This document shows, piece after piece, positions 22,445-33,900 of a DNA stretch of 64,000 nucleotides. Below the pieces are notes generated by a model. The model did not search any database and was not told the DNA's origin. It saw nothing but the letters and a program-made list of their open reading frames with translations. The DNA is from Tribonema minus. Its lineage: Eukaryota > Sar > Xanthophyceae > Tribonematales > Tribonemataceae. The DNA is taken from positions 744,001 to 808,000 of the forward strand of contig JAFCMP010000046.1 of assembly GCA_017506865.1 (NCBI GenBank). Reading direction: 5' to 3'. The first letter of the stretch is position 1. Each line of letters starts with the position of its first letter. Both the position numbers and the translations under genes were made by a program.

Positions 22445-23074
22445 CTGCACAGAAAAGCAGATGAGTGACACTGGCAAATGCTTTGCCTGATACTGCAAGA
22501 GCAAAGGTCAGCAATGAGCATGCTCAAACACACGCGGAAAAAAAGCAGTGAAAAAAAACAATCTTCTGCAAAGGATGCATACGCAACACCACCACACACG
22601 CAGACATTGGTGTAGCGCGGGTGCCATGCAATACATCAAACATCTCAACACCTCCGACAAACTCACACGTCCACCACAATGTAGGCAATAAACAGGCAGG
22701 CAAGCAACGACCAAACAAAGACAACACCAAAAACAAGCACAGGCGACAAGCAACACCAACACCAACAACAGAGAGGAGAGCTTGATGAGACGTGGTTTTT
22801 GAGGTGCGTACCATGTCAGGCAGTCAGGTACACATGAATGCGGGCATGCAGTGGTGGCCTGTGCTCACAATGCCTAGCTGCAATGAGTCCGACCGCATGC
22901 GCAGCTGCAGACCACAGACCATGCACCATGGTGACTACACATGCAGGTTTCACCGCCAGCTGTAGCTACCACAAATGTGCATGCATGCACATTGGGCGGT
23001 GTTTGCATTTGCAGACTCCCGAATCCTTGCAGACCTGATCGATAAGCTGGCACCTGGTTGCTATGCCGCAGTGC
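22445..23074. other. Region downstream of U2AF, no gene model
   Basis: 630 bp, A/C-rich in its middle part with many CAACACCA-like words (22570-22780). It may hold missing exons of the orphan exon at 22376-22444; none could be supported. Confidence 0.3.
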
Positions 23075-26000
23075 TCAAGGCCCATCGCCATAGTTGCCCT
23101 GAGCAAACTTCTCGGGATCCCAGAACGTTACCTCCACCTGAAGACATGCAAGGAACAAATCATTCAGAGCTGAGACTGTTGTGCAGGTTGATTGCTTCCA
23201 CCACACTGCCTCAACAGCAGCGGTACCAGAGTGTGCAGTAAGACAGGCAGCCAGCAGAAAACATCATCGCCAGGTGGTGAGGGACATCATGTACGCCCCA
23301 AGCATACTGATTCAACCATGCTGTGCTGTCGGACGCAAGGACAGAAGCTAACAAACAGGGAAGTTTATAAAGCAGCTTATACAGGCACCTTTGCTAATGG
23401 CTGCCGCATACAGCGCAGAAGATGTGCAGACATTTACCCTGCATTGTCATGTAGCCACAGACACATACCTGCCCATCAACATGCTTCGCATTGAACCCAG
23501 CACACCACGAACCAGTCACAGTTGTCAACAACTTACCCGCTTGCCATCAAACGTGCGCGTGCTGAGGCTGAGCATAGCCTTGCGTGCAGCATCCGCCTCC
23601 TCAAACTCCACAAAGACGTATCCCACGCCGGTGGCCGTTTTCTCCGCGTTGGCGTCCGTAGTGCTGGGCCTCACAATGTGCACTTTCTTGACAGCGCCAA
23701 AGCTTGCGCATTCCCCCTTGGTCTCCTCCTCAATGTCCGCTAGGCCCTCCTCATCAGCCAGGTCCTCAGCGCTTAGCATGTTGTTGAGGCGCAGCACCCT
23801 GGTTGCGGGCTGATGCGCAGCGGGAGCAGGGGATCCCCCCCCAAGCCCCAGTGCCGCCGCTCCACCCTGTGCCACCAGCCTGGCGAGTATGTCCGGCCAG
23901 GTCATTGCGGGTGTCATGGGGCCCGGGTACTTTGCGGGCCGACCGATCTGCAGTATATGGCAGATGATTGAAAAAGTGAATGACATAGTGACATGAACAT
24001 GAGATGTCACCTGTATGCCTATAGAGCACCAAAACGGTCGTGAGCATAGATAATAACCTTCATTGATACAAACGTTGTGCACAGTTGCCATCATCAGAAA
24101 GTTGATAAAAGATGCTCAAATGATTGCAGCATGAAACGCCATGAAGCAGCATGGTATGTCAATGCTGAACAGCAAGATTGCGTAAGACAAACAATGAGCC
24201 TCAGTGCTCACTCACCCTGAGTGTGGAGCCCATGAATGGAATGCCATTGAGGTTGAGCATGGCGTTTGTGTCTTCAATCGACCTCATCTCGATGAAGCAG
24301 AAGTTGCCATTGGACCGCGCCAGCACCACAGGATTGCCGGGAGCAGCCGTGGCCAGCCCCACCTGCCATGTCACAAAAGCACCAGTTGCAAGATGTCAGC
24401 ACACTCATGTCAGTCAGCTTGCACATCAAGTTGTTGGAACTTCTATCACCATTGCTCACTATATGACAAAAGCAGCAAGCATGGCACGCGAAGTGTGCTC
24501 CAGGAACAAAGCATGATGCTGCTGCTTGATCTGACGTGTAACTTACCTTCTGCAGTGTAGTGCCCAGAAACTCCGCTATCGCCGCCTGTGAGAAAGGGCA
24601 CGACAAAGCACAAAAGTTTCAGTATGTGAAACTTGACACATTGGGGCCAGGCATGTACTGGAAACAGGCATTATGTTGACAAGAGCTGTCAGTATCGGCG
24701 CAACACGCAATAGGAGCAGCAGCTACGCCATGGGTTGCGCCACAGGTGCCCGAGCCTTGTGTTCCAGTCCTGATTGTCAGCTATCGTGTGAAGCGAGGCT
24801 AGCTGGTGCTGGCTTGGTGGCTGAACTGCACTCTTGTGAATCTGCACCTGCATACAGCTGACAATTGACGTGGCTACTCATATCAGCAGCTTCTTAGACG
24901 CAACAGTGCCTTGATGAGGTGTGTCATGGAAGTGGAGGGGCACCGACAGCTGCTGTGTGTCGGGAGCCACTGGACTTGGGAAGGGTGGAGGCAGTGAAGT
25001 GACGATCGACAGCTGGTGCAAGTACTGGTTCAATAAAAGTCTCATTGACAGTGCCCTTGGTGTGCAATGCAAATTGCCAAGTTTTGTAGGACATGACTCT
25101 ATGTGCTTTGAAGTTGATTAATAAGGTGCACCTGGTGAACACGTATTAGTGTCCTTGCTGAACTACACTCTCCCAGCCCCACCCCTGGTGACAGAGCCAT
25201 GATCCATGTGAGCAAAACACACACATCTAGCTGACACTTCAACCACGTAATATGTCATAAGCAGGCATACCTCTGTCATTGTTGGCTGGGTGTTGCCGAT
25301 GTACAGTTCACGGTATACTTTGGTAGCGGGATCAAGCCCCGACCCGCCCGCTGGTTGAGCAGCTATAGACGGTAGTGGCGTCTGCCCCGTCAGTTCCTGC
25401 CATGTCTTGGACGGTACCGGAGGGCCCCGGTACTTGCTTGGCCGCCCGATTTTCAACATGACGTTCATGAAAGGAATTCCATTGAGCGAGAGCGCATTGT
25501 TGGTCTGCAGAACATGGCAGGAGGCACACCATGACGCGTCATCAGTCAATGTTGAATTCATGATAGTGCAGCGGCACAAGCCTGCGTTGACAATTATCAG
25601 GCATGTTGTGAACATTTCTTACGCTTGTCAACCTTCAGCTAAACAGTGCTCAAATCAGAATGAAGTACTTCGAAGCATCCATCTATAAGTTGAAAAATCT
25701 TACCTCTTCCCTGCTCCTGAGTTCGATAAATGCGAACTTGTTGCTGACCCGGCACTGCACAATTGGCGGCCCTGGCTGAGTGTTGAGGTTCACCTGTCAG
25801 GCAAGGCATAAAAAAATCGATGAAAGAGGTGGTGTCATGACAATGGCGCTTCATTGTAGGTAGGGAGCCTCTTGCACACCAGCGATCAACACATGGCAAG
25901 ATTGACAAAGCTGCATCTTGACAAAGAGAAAGGCTTACCTGGGCCATGGCTGCGTTGAGGAAGTTGAGCAGGACAAACTCCGATGTGCCTTGTGGGGTGT

Positions 26001-26489
26001 TGCCCACGAACAGCTCCAGCTCCGTCTTGTCGGGTGCGGGCGTGAAAGCGCCTGGAGTGACAGCCTGCAGTGATAAAACCCGGCAAAAACGATTTAGTTT
26101 TAGCCTCGGAGCAACAGTGATAAAGTATGAGTGCAGTGCAAGTATGAGCATGCCCCTCACAGCCACCAGCTGTGGCAAAAGACGCAAACATCGAGATCTG
26201 GGGGGATGCACACCGATCTGATCATGCCAACCGAACTCACTTGCTGGAGCATAGTTGCAATCATGGGATTCAGGGCCAGCCCCGCCGGGCCATAAACGCC
26301 AGTTGCAGCGCCTGGGGCAGGAACGCCGTAAGGCGTAAGGCCCACTGGCATGGGTGCTGCAACAGGCACATATCTGCTTCGTACAGGGGAGCTGCTCCTG
26401 CTGCGGCTGCGGCTGTAGCGGGAGCGATGACGCCGCTCGCGCTCACGGTCTCTGGAGCGGCTGCGACTGCGGCTGCGAGACCTCGCCAT
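23075..26489 (-). CDS. U2AF2: Splicing factor U2AF large subunit (U2AF65)
   Basis: Eight exons (26489-26241, 26064-25939, 25793-25704, 25504-25271, 24585-24547, 24362-24216, 23947-23537, 23137-23075) give 452 residues with consistent phases. Residues 2-36 are an Arg-Ser domain. RRM1 runs from about 98 (LELFVGNTPQG, RNP1-like NKFAFIELRS) to IGRPSKYRGP; RRM2 from about 218 (RELYIGNTQPTM, RNP1-like NGNFCFIEMRS) to IGRPAKYPGP. The C-terminal UHM starts near VLRLNNMLSAEDLADEEG and contains GYVFVEFEEADAARKAM and the RTFDGKR loop (the RxF motif of UHMs), ending WDPEKFAQG. U2AF65 binds the polypyrimidine tract and recruits U2 snRNP through SF1 and SF3B1. Unusually, RRM1 and RRM2 end in the same motif, and no tryptophan occurs in the first 95 residues, where the U2AF35-binding ligand motif is expected. 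The 39-nt exon 5 is a near-microexon. Confidence 0.93.
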
Positions 26490-27248
26490 CGTGTCCTGAT
26501 CTATAGATCACAGGTTGGAACGAACTTCAAACACACAACTTCGCAGAGACAGACACAGTGCTCAGTAGTGATGGAGGCCTCCAGAGGCACAGGTTACCCT
26601 GTGCTTTGGTAGGAGTAGTGGTACGTGTAGCAGTAGTGATAGCTGTAGTTGAATGGGAATGGGGTGCGTTTAAGCGCACCCTGTGTGCACTGGGAGCCAG
26701 TCGCTAATGGCATGGCGTCTATACTGCACATACTCGATGTGACGCAGGCTGTTCGCCCCTCAGGCGAAAATAAGTAAAGCACTAGAAAGTAGTAAATATC
26801 TATATATTGTAAACTACTGAAGTAATTGCATTAACCACTTCAATCGCTGAATGAAATGTTGAAGGATGCGAAACGGCAGCTGCTGACTGTGCACCTGCCA
26901 GTGGTGTCAGCGGCCACATGCTGAGCACCACATCACTGCCATTGACCTATTGTCACGATGACCTATTGTCACGATCACAAAAGGCATGCAACCCTGCTTA
27001 TGTTGCCGACACAGATGCGGTTTACAAAATGACACATGTAAGACTGCATTCTGCAATGCCTGGTACTGCTTGTGCGGAACGATTCAATCACAAATGTACA
27101 AGCAGGTGTTGTGGATGCATTGTGTCGCAACGCAATACCTGGGCGCACAGCCCAAACAAGCAGTCATCACACTCAGGTGTGACTGCTCGTGCATTTGGTC
27201 CAACAAACAGAACAGAGAGCATGGACCACATCAGCAATCTAGTATAGG
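26490..27248. other. Intergenic, U2AF 5' / GNAT 3'
   Basis: 759 bp holding the U2AF leader and promoter and the 3' region of the membrane GNAT. It includes a 17-bp direct duplication (GACCTATTGTCACGATG near 26944-26974). No gene recognised. Confidence 0.35.
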
Positions 27249-30200
27249 TCATTTTGCCTTTTTCTTTTCGACGGACCTCGCCTGCTGCTGCGATGAGCTC
27301 TGCGAAAGCAGAGTGGCCTTGCTATGTGACTCGGGTGCGCCGTAGAGCACTGTTTCAGCATGCTCCTGTCCTCCGTCTCGCCAGTCACCGTTGGTGATGC
27401 TGAAAACTGCTGTGTCCCTGCTTCGATCTTGTACAATCTGATGCTTGCGGAGTATGCCCTCCAACCTGCGTAGACAGTACGGCGACAAAGGTGTGTAAGA
27501 GGCGTGCGAGCCAATCGCAGAGCGTTGCGAATGTGTCAATGCTGCTTGCATGTGCTGGTTGTGCAGCAGAAGCCAACCATGTCATATTTTGATAATAATT
27601 CAAGCATTTTGTCATCCTGGCCACGAAGGCCTGCATGGTGGACATGGTGCAGGCGCTGCATGGCTGCTTTGTTCTGGCAGAGCGAGGCACTCAAGACAAC
27701 ACAGGGACCGCGAGTGGCTGGAGATGGAAGTTGTACTCTCCTTTGCATGACACGTATTTTACAGTATGTAGTACTAATAGATTTGTGCTCACAACTGAGT
27801 CGGGTATACATCAAAGCCACCCTAGCCATGGGTTGCAGGCACCTTGTGTGCATTCTGCCTAACCAGCACTGTCCTTGCTACTCATACTTATAGATGGGTC
27901 GGTTTTCACCTACTTGATAGACGGTCCATCATAAGGCCAACACATGAATGATGTGCTCAACATGGTGCAGTGCGGTGCAACCAACGCTTATAACTCACGT
28001 GAACCCCAGTTGCCCTGCCGGTGCGCTGTCGACATGGCCAGGCTCCATCTGCCACTCAATGCGGCGGTAGCGAAGGCCAAACAGATGACGGACAAGCAAG
28101 TATGCAGCTTCTTGCAGCGCTTGTTGGCGCTGCTCTGCAGTAGGCAACAAAGACATCGACAACAAAAAGGTAATGTCCCATCTATCAGAGCCTGCGCATA
28201 ACCGGAGATGACCATCCCAGCTCAACTGTTATTGGCACACAGTCAGTGATGACCAACAAACATGTTCATCATGACGCATATGACCGCTGCTGGGTTCTGG
28301 AGCACTCATCGCCCACGGTGGAAACTTGACATGCACCTGCGCTGACACGCTCAAGACGGCATAATGCATAGAAGTATGCAAACACACTGGATTGCTGCTC
28401 CATGATAACAAAAGCGTCATCGTTTGAAAACCCGGTCCGGCAAGCATGATGAGCTCTGCAGACCTGCTGCAAGCCTCACGAGGACGTTACCTGATGACGT
28501 TCCATAGTTAGGTGCTATCCATATATCGCCTATCCGCGCCCTCAGGCATGATGGCCTGTTATCTAGTACTGATGCCATGCCGATTATTTTGCCCAGCTCC
28601 TTGTCTACCTGCACACCCCATGCAAGAACATTGTGTGCGAATTGTGAGAGGAATGATAAACATTTGCAATACTTCTACTTCAAAGTAGTGCTTTACTCTG
28701 ATGCACATTATTTCGATCCTCGTGCAGTTGGTGGTGATATTGCAGGCTGGTGCACTGCACGTCTTGACGGGATCGCAGACAAAATTCAACATTATTTGTG
28801 CATTGACAATCTCAACTGCACATTACAGTGCAGCCCAGCGCAGAGCACACAGGCATCACCCACGTCAGTATCCACGTGTGTACCAGTCGTTGTTTGCAGC
28901 CTGCGCTCACCACAATGAAACGCGCACCATCGCTCACATCCTGCAGAATGGTTGCCTGCCTGAATGCAGCTTCGTCTTGATAAGGCCCCTCCCCTGCAAG
29001 TGACCCACACGGAACAGCAAACATGTTGACATAAGACCACTCCCCTGCTACACGGAACAGCAAAACATGATGACATGAGACAACTCCCTGCTGAAGATGT
29101 GCACTTCTAATCCACAACACTACACTGCAGGAGGCTTGTTGCACAAAGCTCATCCATCCAGGCAGTCAATGCCACATAGAAGTATAACTTAAGGGAAAAA
29201 GTAATTCGAGGTACGCAACACTGTATGACTCTCACAACAGCCATCAAGCATCCTGCATGGTTGCAGGGGTCGACATTTGCTGCTGTCACAAGGAGGAGAA
29301 TGGTGCGCAATGCATGCATCACGTGTTTCTCTCACCCAGTGACTGCCAAAGCGGTTTAGGGTCATAAGCCAAACTCAGTGTCGGAGCCCCGTTGCTGACT
29401 TCATGCAGCTGTCGTGTGTCCCTGCAATGGCAGCAGTAGCACTTGTTGCGTCAAGAAGATATTGCTCTATGATACCTGATGATGTGCTGCAGGACACTGA
29501 AATGGAATCTGCCGGCATAAAAGATACTGTGCCCATAACAACGAGTGCATTATGATTAAGGTTTGGAAGCCCATTGTCGCAACTATGCAGCTATTCTGAC
29601 ATTGCTCAATTTCCATTTCCCCAATGGTGCAAACAGCAATTAATCCACTATGTGCTTCATCGGCCGCGGCTTATCTGCCACATGTCTGACTTGCAGAAGG
29701 AATAAACTCTGTTGTTGTGGTGTGTTGACATCTGTACAGGAAACATGCTCACCTGGCTGGATCAAATCCCGTTAGCTCCACCAGCGCCCCTGACAGCGTG
29801 GCTGGTACAGCAGGCTTCATCGGCAGTGTCCTCGCTGCCTGCAGGGTGCAGTGTCAACATGAAAAGCCCCGCATACGTTTATGCTAAGACACGTAATGAG
29901 GCCAACATTTCGCGCATCAAGTGAAGCGTCACCTCTTCCGAACAGACGTGTTGAGTGTACATCCTCTGGCACTTCGTCATCATAAACATAAGCAATTCAC
30001 ACAATGCACTCAGGGACTACAGCAGAGGTGTAAGTTTGCCAGGTCGTGAAGTGGGCCTCACCTCAAGCAATTCGTCGTACAGCAATGGTCGGGGTTGCAA
30101 CTGCTGTTGCAATGCTGCAGGCCCAGCTGTCTCATAGGTCCGAGACTGCGATTGCAGTGAAACAGCAGCAGCAGCGGCTGCAATTACATCACACACCAGA

Positions 30201-30587
30201 TGTCTTGCATGGTATTTGTGCAACACAGGAGGCGGGGCAGAGGATGTCGTGCTGCCGACGCAAATGCATCAGCAGTGAACATGATCAACAAGATCAGCTA
30301 GAGGGACAGGTGAATGCTTTTCCTCGACATGTGCATTGTTATCTGTAGTTGATGCTTACGGCCAGGCAGATCCGATTGTCTGAATTTGCACAGCTGCCAA
30401 CTTGCTGCACGGCCTGTGCAGGTGAGGGTCAGGCAGGGTTAGTGGTCACCTGCTCTTGGATCCTTTGAATGGATCCTCCCCGGACGAGCAGGACACCCAC
30501 AACCATCACCGTGAGCCAGAACACCAGCAGACCTGCCAGCATTCCCCAGTGTTGTGGCGCCAGCTCGGACACGCTCTGCGGCAGCAT
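27249..30587 (-). CDS. Membrane-anchored GNAT acetyltransferase (RimJ/RimL type)
   Basis: Eight exons (30587-30450, 30145-30062, 29838-29753, 29421-29336, 28993-28911, 28608-28491, 28134-27999, 27465-27249) give 315 residues, all phases matching. Residues 15-36 (GMLAGLLVFWLTVMVVGVLL) are a single transmembrane span. A linker (SRTYETAGPAALQQQLQPRP) leads to a GNAT domain of the Acetyltransf_3 class: LSGALVELTGFDPAR, FIVVDKELGKIIGMASV, RIGDIWIAPNYGTSS, EAAYLLVRHLFGLRYRRIEW, GQLGFTLEGILRKHQIVQ, RDTAVFSITNGDW. This matches RimJ/RimL-like enzymes, which acetylate N-termini or small amines; the GFxxEGxxRxH and RDTxxFSI motifs are clear. The two 5' exons are joined only by splice phase, so a shorter soluble form starting at Met 29820 remains possible. 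The C terminus is polar and Lys-rich (VEKKKAK). The substrate is unknown. Confidence 0.82.
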
Positions 30588-30912
30588 ATTTGCCAACGCC
30601 AACCAATCACCGACTCGGTGTGAACTTCAATCCTCGCAATACTACTTGAAGTTTATTTTTCTGACCTCGGAACCCGCTCGCGCGCATTGGCAGCGAAGCA
30701 GGAGGATGCGGTCTTTTCTGTCCAATCCGAAGCTGTCGTCCTCGCCTGGTGGTGGCGCTTCCTCCACGCCGTTGAGTGGAGTACCTCCGCTCAATCTTGG
30801 GTAAGAAATTCCTGTGCCCCTCTGAACTTGAGTCTGTGCAGCAATGCAATGAAGGATCTTGGCAAGACAGATGCTCTGAGCACATCTGAGGTGTATTCAC
30901 GGGCCTCTTCCG
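30588..30912. promoter_or_regulatory. Divergent promoter region, membrane GNAT / TPS-TPP
   Basis: 325 bp between two divergent start codons. It contains CCAATC at 30602-30607 and again at 30721-30726, a CCAAT-box-like word. Core elements were otherwise not recognised. Confidence 0.35.
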
Positions 30913-33900
30913 ATGCCGATGCCTTGTACTTTCAATCCTGTCGACCTCAGGGGGGCTGCTACCCCTGTGCAGGAGCCCATGCTCCCAACAATATCAGCAC
31001 CCGTGCCGTCGGAGCCCGAGCAACAACCCGAGGTGAGATCTAGTTCATATGATACCTCGCCAGCTTGTGTGGCTGTTGTTGTGAGGTCTCGGCACTTGTG
31101 CTCCACCTGAACATGGCTATGCCGGACAAAAGTTGCGACTAAAGGCCTCGGTTTCCTGTCCGCGCCTGCAGCTATTCCAGCCGCTGACTGGTGATGGCAA
31201 CAGTTATCGTCCTGCGCTATCGAGAGGCGGGTCTTCTCACTCGATGGCGGCGAGTGCGGAAATGGATCAACAGGTATTTGCCGACACACCTGATGTTGCT
31301 TGCGAGTTGCTCGCTTCTGCATGTGGCCTGATCTCCTGCTTGTTTGTCGCATGCATAGTTTAAAAAGTTATAAAGCAGTATATCATGCTATACCTGCACC
31401 AACACCCAGAGTGTTGATGTGAATGTGCTGCTTGCCAGGGTGGCCATGAAGGGAGTGTGAGCAGCGCTTTGGCGGGGTTAGACCTCGAGGGAAGGCCTGG
31501 AATACCCATGCATGACACCACACAGGCAATCCTGCAGGTATGTACTGCTTTTAAGGCTGCTGGTAGTGCTGGATAGTCTGACACTCGACAGTGTTTATCC
31601 ATTGCGATGTGTATGTAGCGGCATGTTTTAGCAACCATGCATGTCTGGTAAAAGTATTTTGTCAGACGACAGTGACTCATCGTGTACAACAGTGCAGTCA
31701 CTACATACATACATATGGCTTCACAGTGTGGTGGCATGCACATGTCGCCCGCAATACCATGCCTCAGGGTCAGCACGTTGTTTTGCTGCTGTGCTGCTGT
31801 CAAAGGTGATGACAACTGATGCACGCCATCAGCATAACTACTGCAGAGTTCATTGCAGTCGCATCATTGTGCTGTAATCATCTTGTGATACGATGATGTC
31901 GCGCCGCACGCAGACGCAGGACGTGTTGAGTGTGACGGAGCAAGAGATTCTGGCAAACATACAGGAGCTGCAGGGGCAGCTCAGGCGCATGCGGGAGGAG
32001 CAGGAGGCTAGGCAAGGGCTCATTGACACGCAGCAGGAGGAGGCACCGAAGCCTGCAGACATGCGGGTGAGTTGAACTTGCTGTTGTGCACAATGGTTGC
32101 AGTGATTGCTCATGAGCGCTCGTGCCCGAAGTGCTGCTCAAAGGCAGCCATGTCGCCAGTATCATCATCCATGAGGCAAGGCATGCAAATGCAACAACAA
32201 TGGAAATGTGGCTCAAGCGGTGTGGAGCGTCATTTCACACACATACAGTCAATGTCATTTATCACCTATCCTTTGGACATCTGAGAATCTGGATAGTGCT
32301 ACAACACATCGTAAAAGCTGAGCATATGATAATACTGCTGCTTTGAAGCGCACTGCCAGCTTGTCACACGGCCTAAATGTATTGGTAAGCGGGAGGTCCT
32401 CACAGCACACCCACAGCGTTGACTGGTGATGTGCCTGGAGCTGATAGATGTCAAAAGCTACCTCGATGTGTATTCAGGCAGCAAACAGTGGTGAGGCTGC
32501 ATTGAACTCAGTGAAAATGGGTGATGCACAGAGCCACTAACTAAGCATATCCCACCATTCAATGTGTTGCAGCAAGAAGCACAAGCAGATCTTCACATCC
32601 ATAGAAGTACTACTCCTTGAAGTACCCACCTCTCACAATGACACAAATTTTGAAGGCAGCTCAGTGATGAAAGAGGTGCAGCGATGGGTCATGCCAATAG
32701 GCTACATGCAGCTTAGCACAATTTTGATCATAAACTGCCGCATCATGGTGAAGTGATTAAGACCCTTTGCGGTGACATAGATGTGCGCGCGCCATCGTGC
32801 CTGGACACTTGGCTTGACCTTGCATCGCCACAGATGCAGGATGAACGTGCACAAGCACCAGCATTGTCGTCTGTGTTGTGTTGGCAAGTGTCCTTTGACA
32901 CTCCTTGCTGTGATGCCATGTAGACTTTATTGATGCCTGACTTCACTGGGCATGATGATCACTCAGTACTTGCACCATGATGCAATCGCAATGGAAAGTT
33001 TGCCACACATGCTTGCAGTATAATGTTGTACTTGCGACAGCAGCAGATGACCCCAACTCATTGTTCTCTTACATGTATTCCCTTGTGTGATACTGACTGG
33101 CAGGTGATTGTGGTAGCGAATCGATTGCCAATCAAGGCAAGCCGTGACGAGGTCACGGGGGAGTGGGTGTTTGCCATGAGCAGTGGCGGACTCGTCACTG
33201 CATTACAGGTATGTATGTCAAACTACTCATGTCAGCAGGTTTAGTCACCATCCGCAAGCTGCGACATATGTCACTCAGAGCACGTAGAATGAGTTCATCA
33301 TTTCCGCTTGCAGAGTAATGCGTTTGCAGTAGGCACTTGAGCACTGTCACAGGATACGCCTTGTGTCATGTGCAGTCAGATATGCCCGCATGCCAACTCT
33401 GCTGCTACAGTGCGGCAACCCGTACTCCTAGTAGCATATCAGCAATGGTGTGGCGGGAAATATCATGCACGTGTGGACGTCATAGCAGAATGTCTATCGT
33501 ATTGGAGCATCTCACTCAAGGTGGCGCAATCACAGCACTGCAACAAGAGTACCAACAGCATCGTGTTCCTGATGTTGCTATTTTATGCGTATGAAAAGCA
33601 TCCCATGTTTAAACCATTGCTTTGCAGTACAATACCCATAGGCGACAATGAAGATTTTGTTGATGCTAGGCGCCCGGCAACTTAACTAATACCACTCAGT
33701 TGCAACAGCTTTTGATACGAGATGAGTTGGTGGGGACGATAGCACGCCATGAAGACACAACCACTTACATCATCATGAAAGGTAACGAAGCACAAGTCAG
33801 GGCACAACATGATAAGGGTGCTTGGCAGCTACTGAGCCTTGTTCACAATTCACACGCTACTTGCATTTGTCTGCATGCCAGGGTGCACGAGAGGAGATGA

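Noticed and set aside
27580-27650. Minus-strand reading LRGQDDKMLELLSKYDM as an extra exon of the membrane GNAT
   Set aside because: Exon 7 (ends 27999) joins exon 8 (starts 27465) directly in phase to give GFTLEGILRKH, the family motif; an insertion there would break it.
31893-31913. ATG at 31893 as the start of TPS-TPP
   Set aside because: It is possible, but three upstream exons join in phase to an acceptor at 31914 (CGCACGCAG), favouring a start at 30913. Kept as an alternative.
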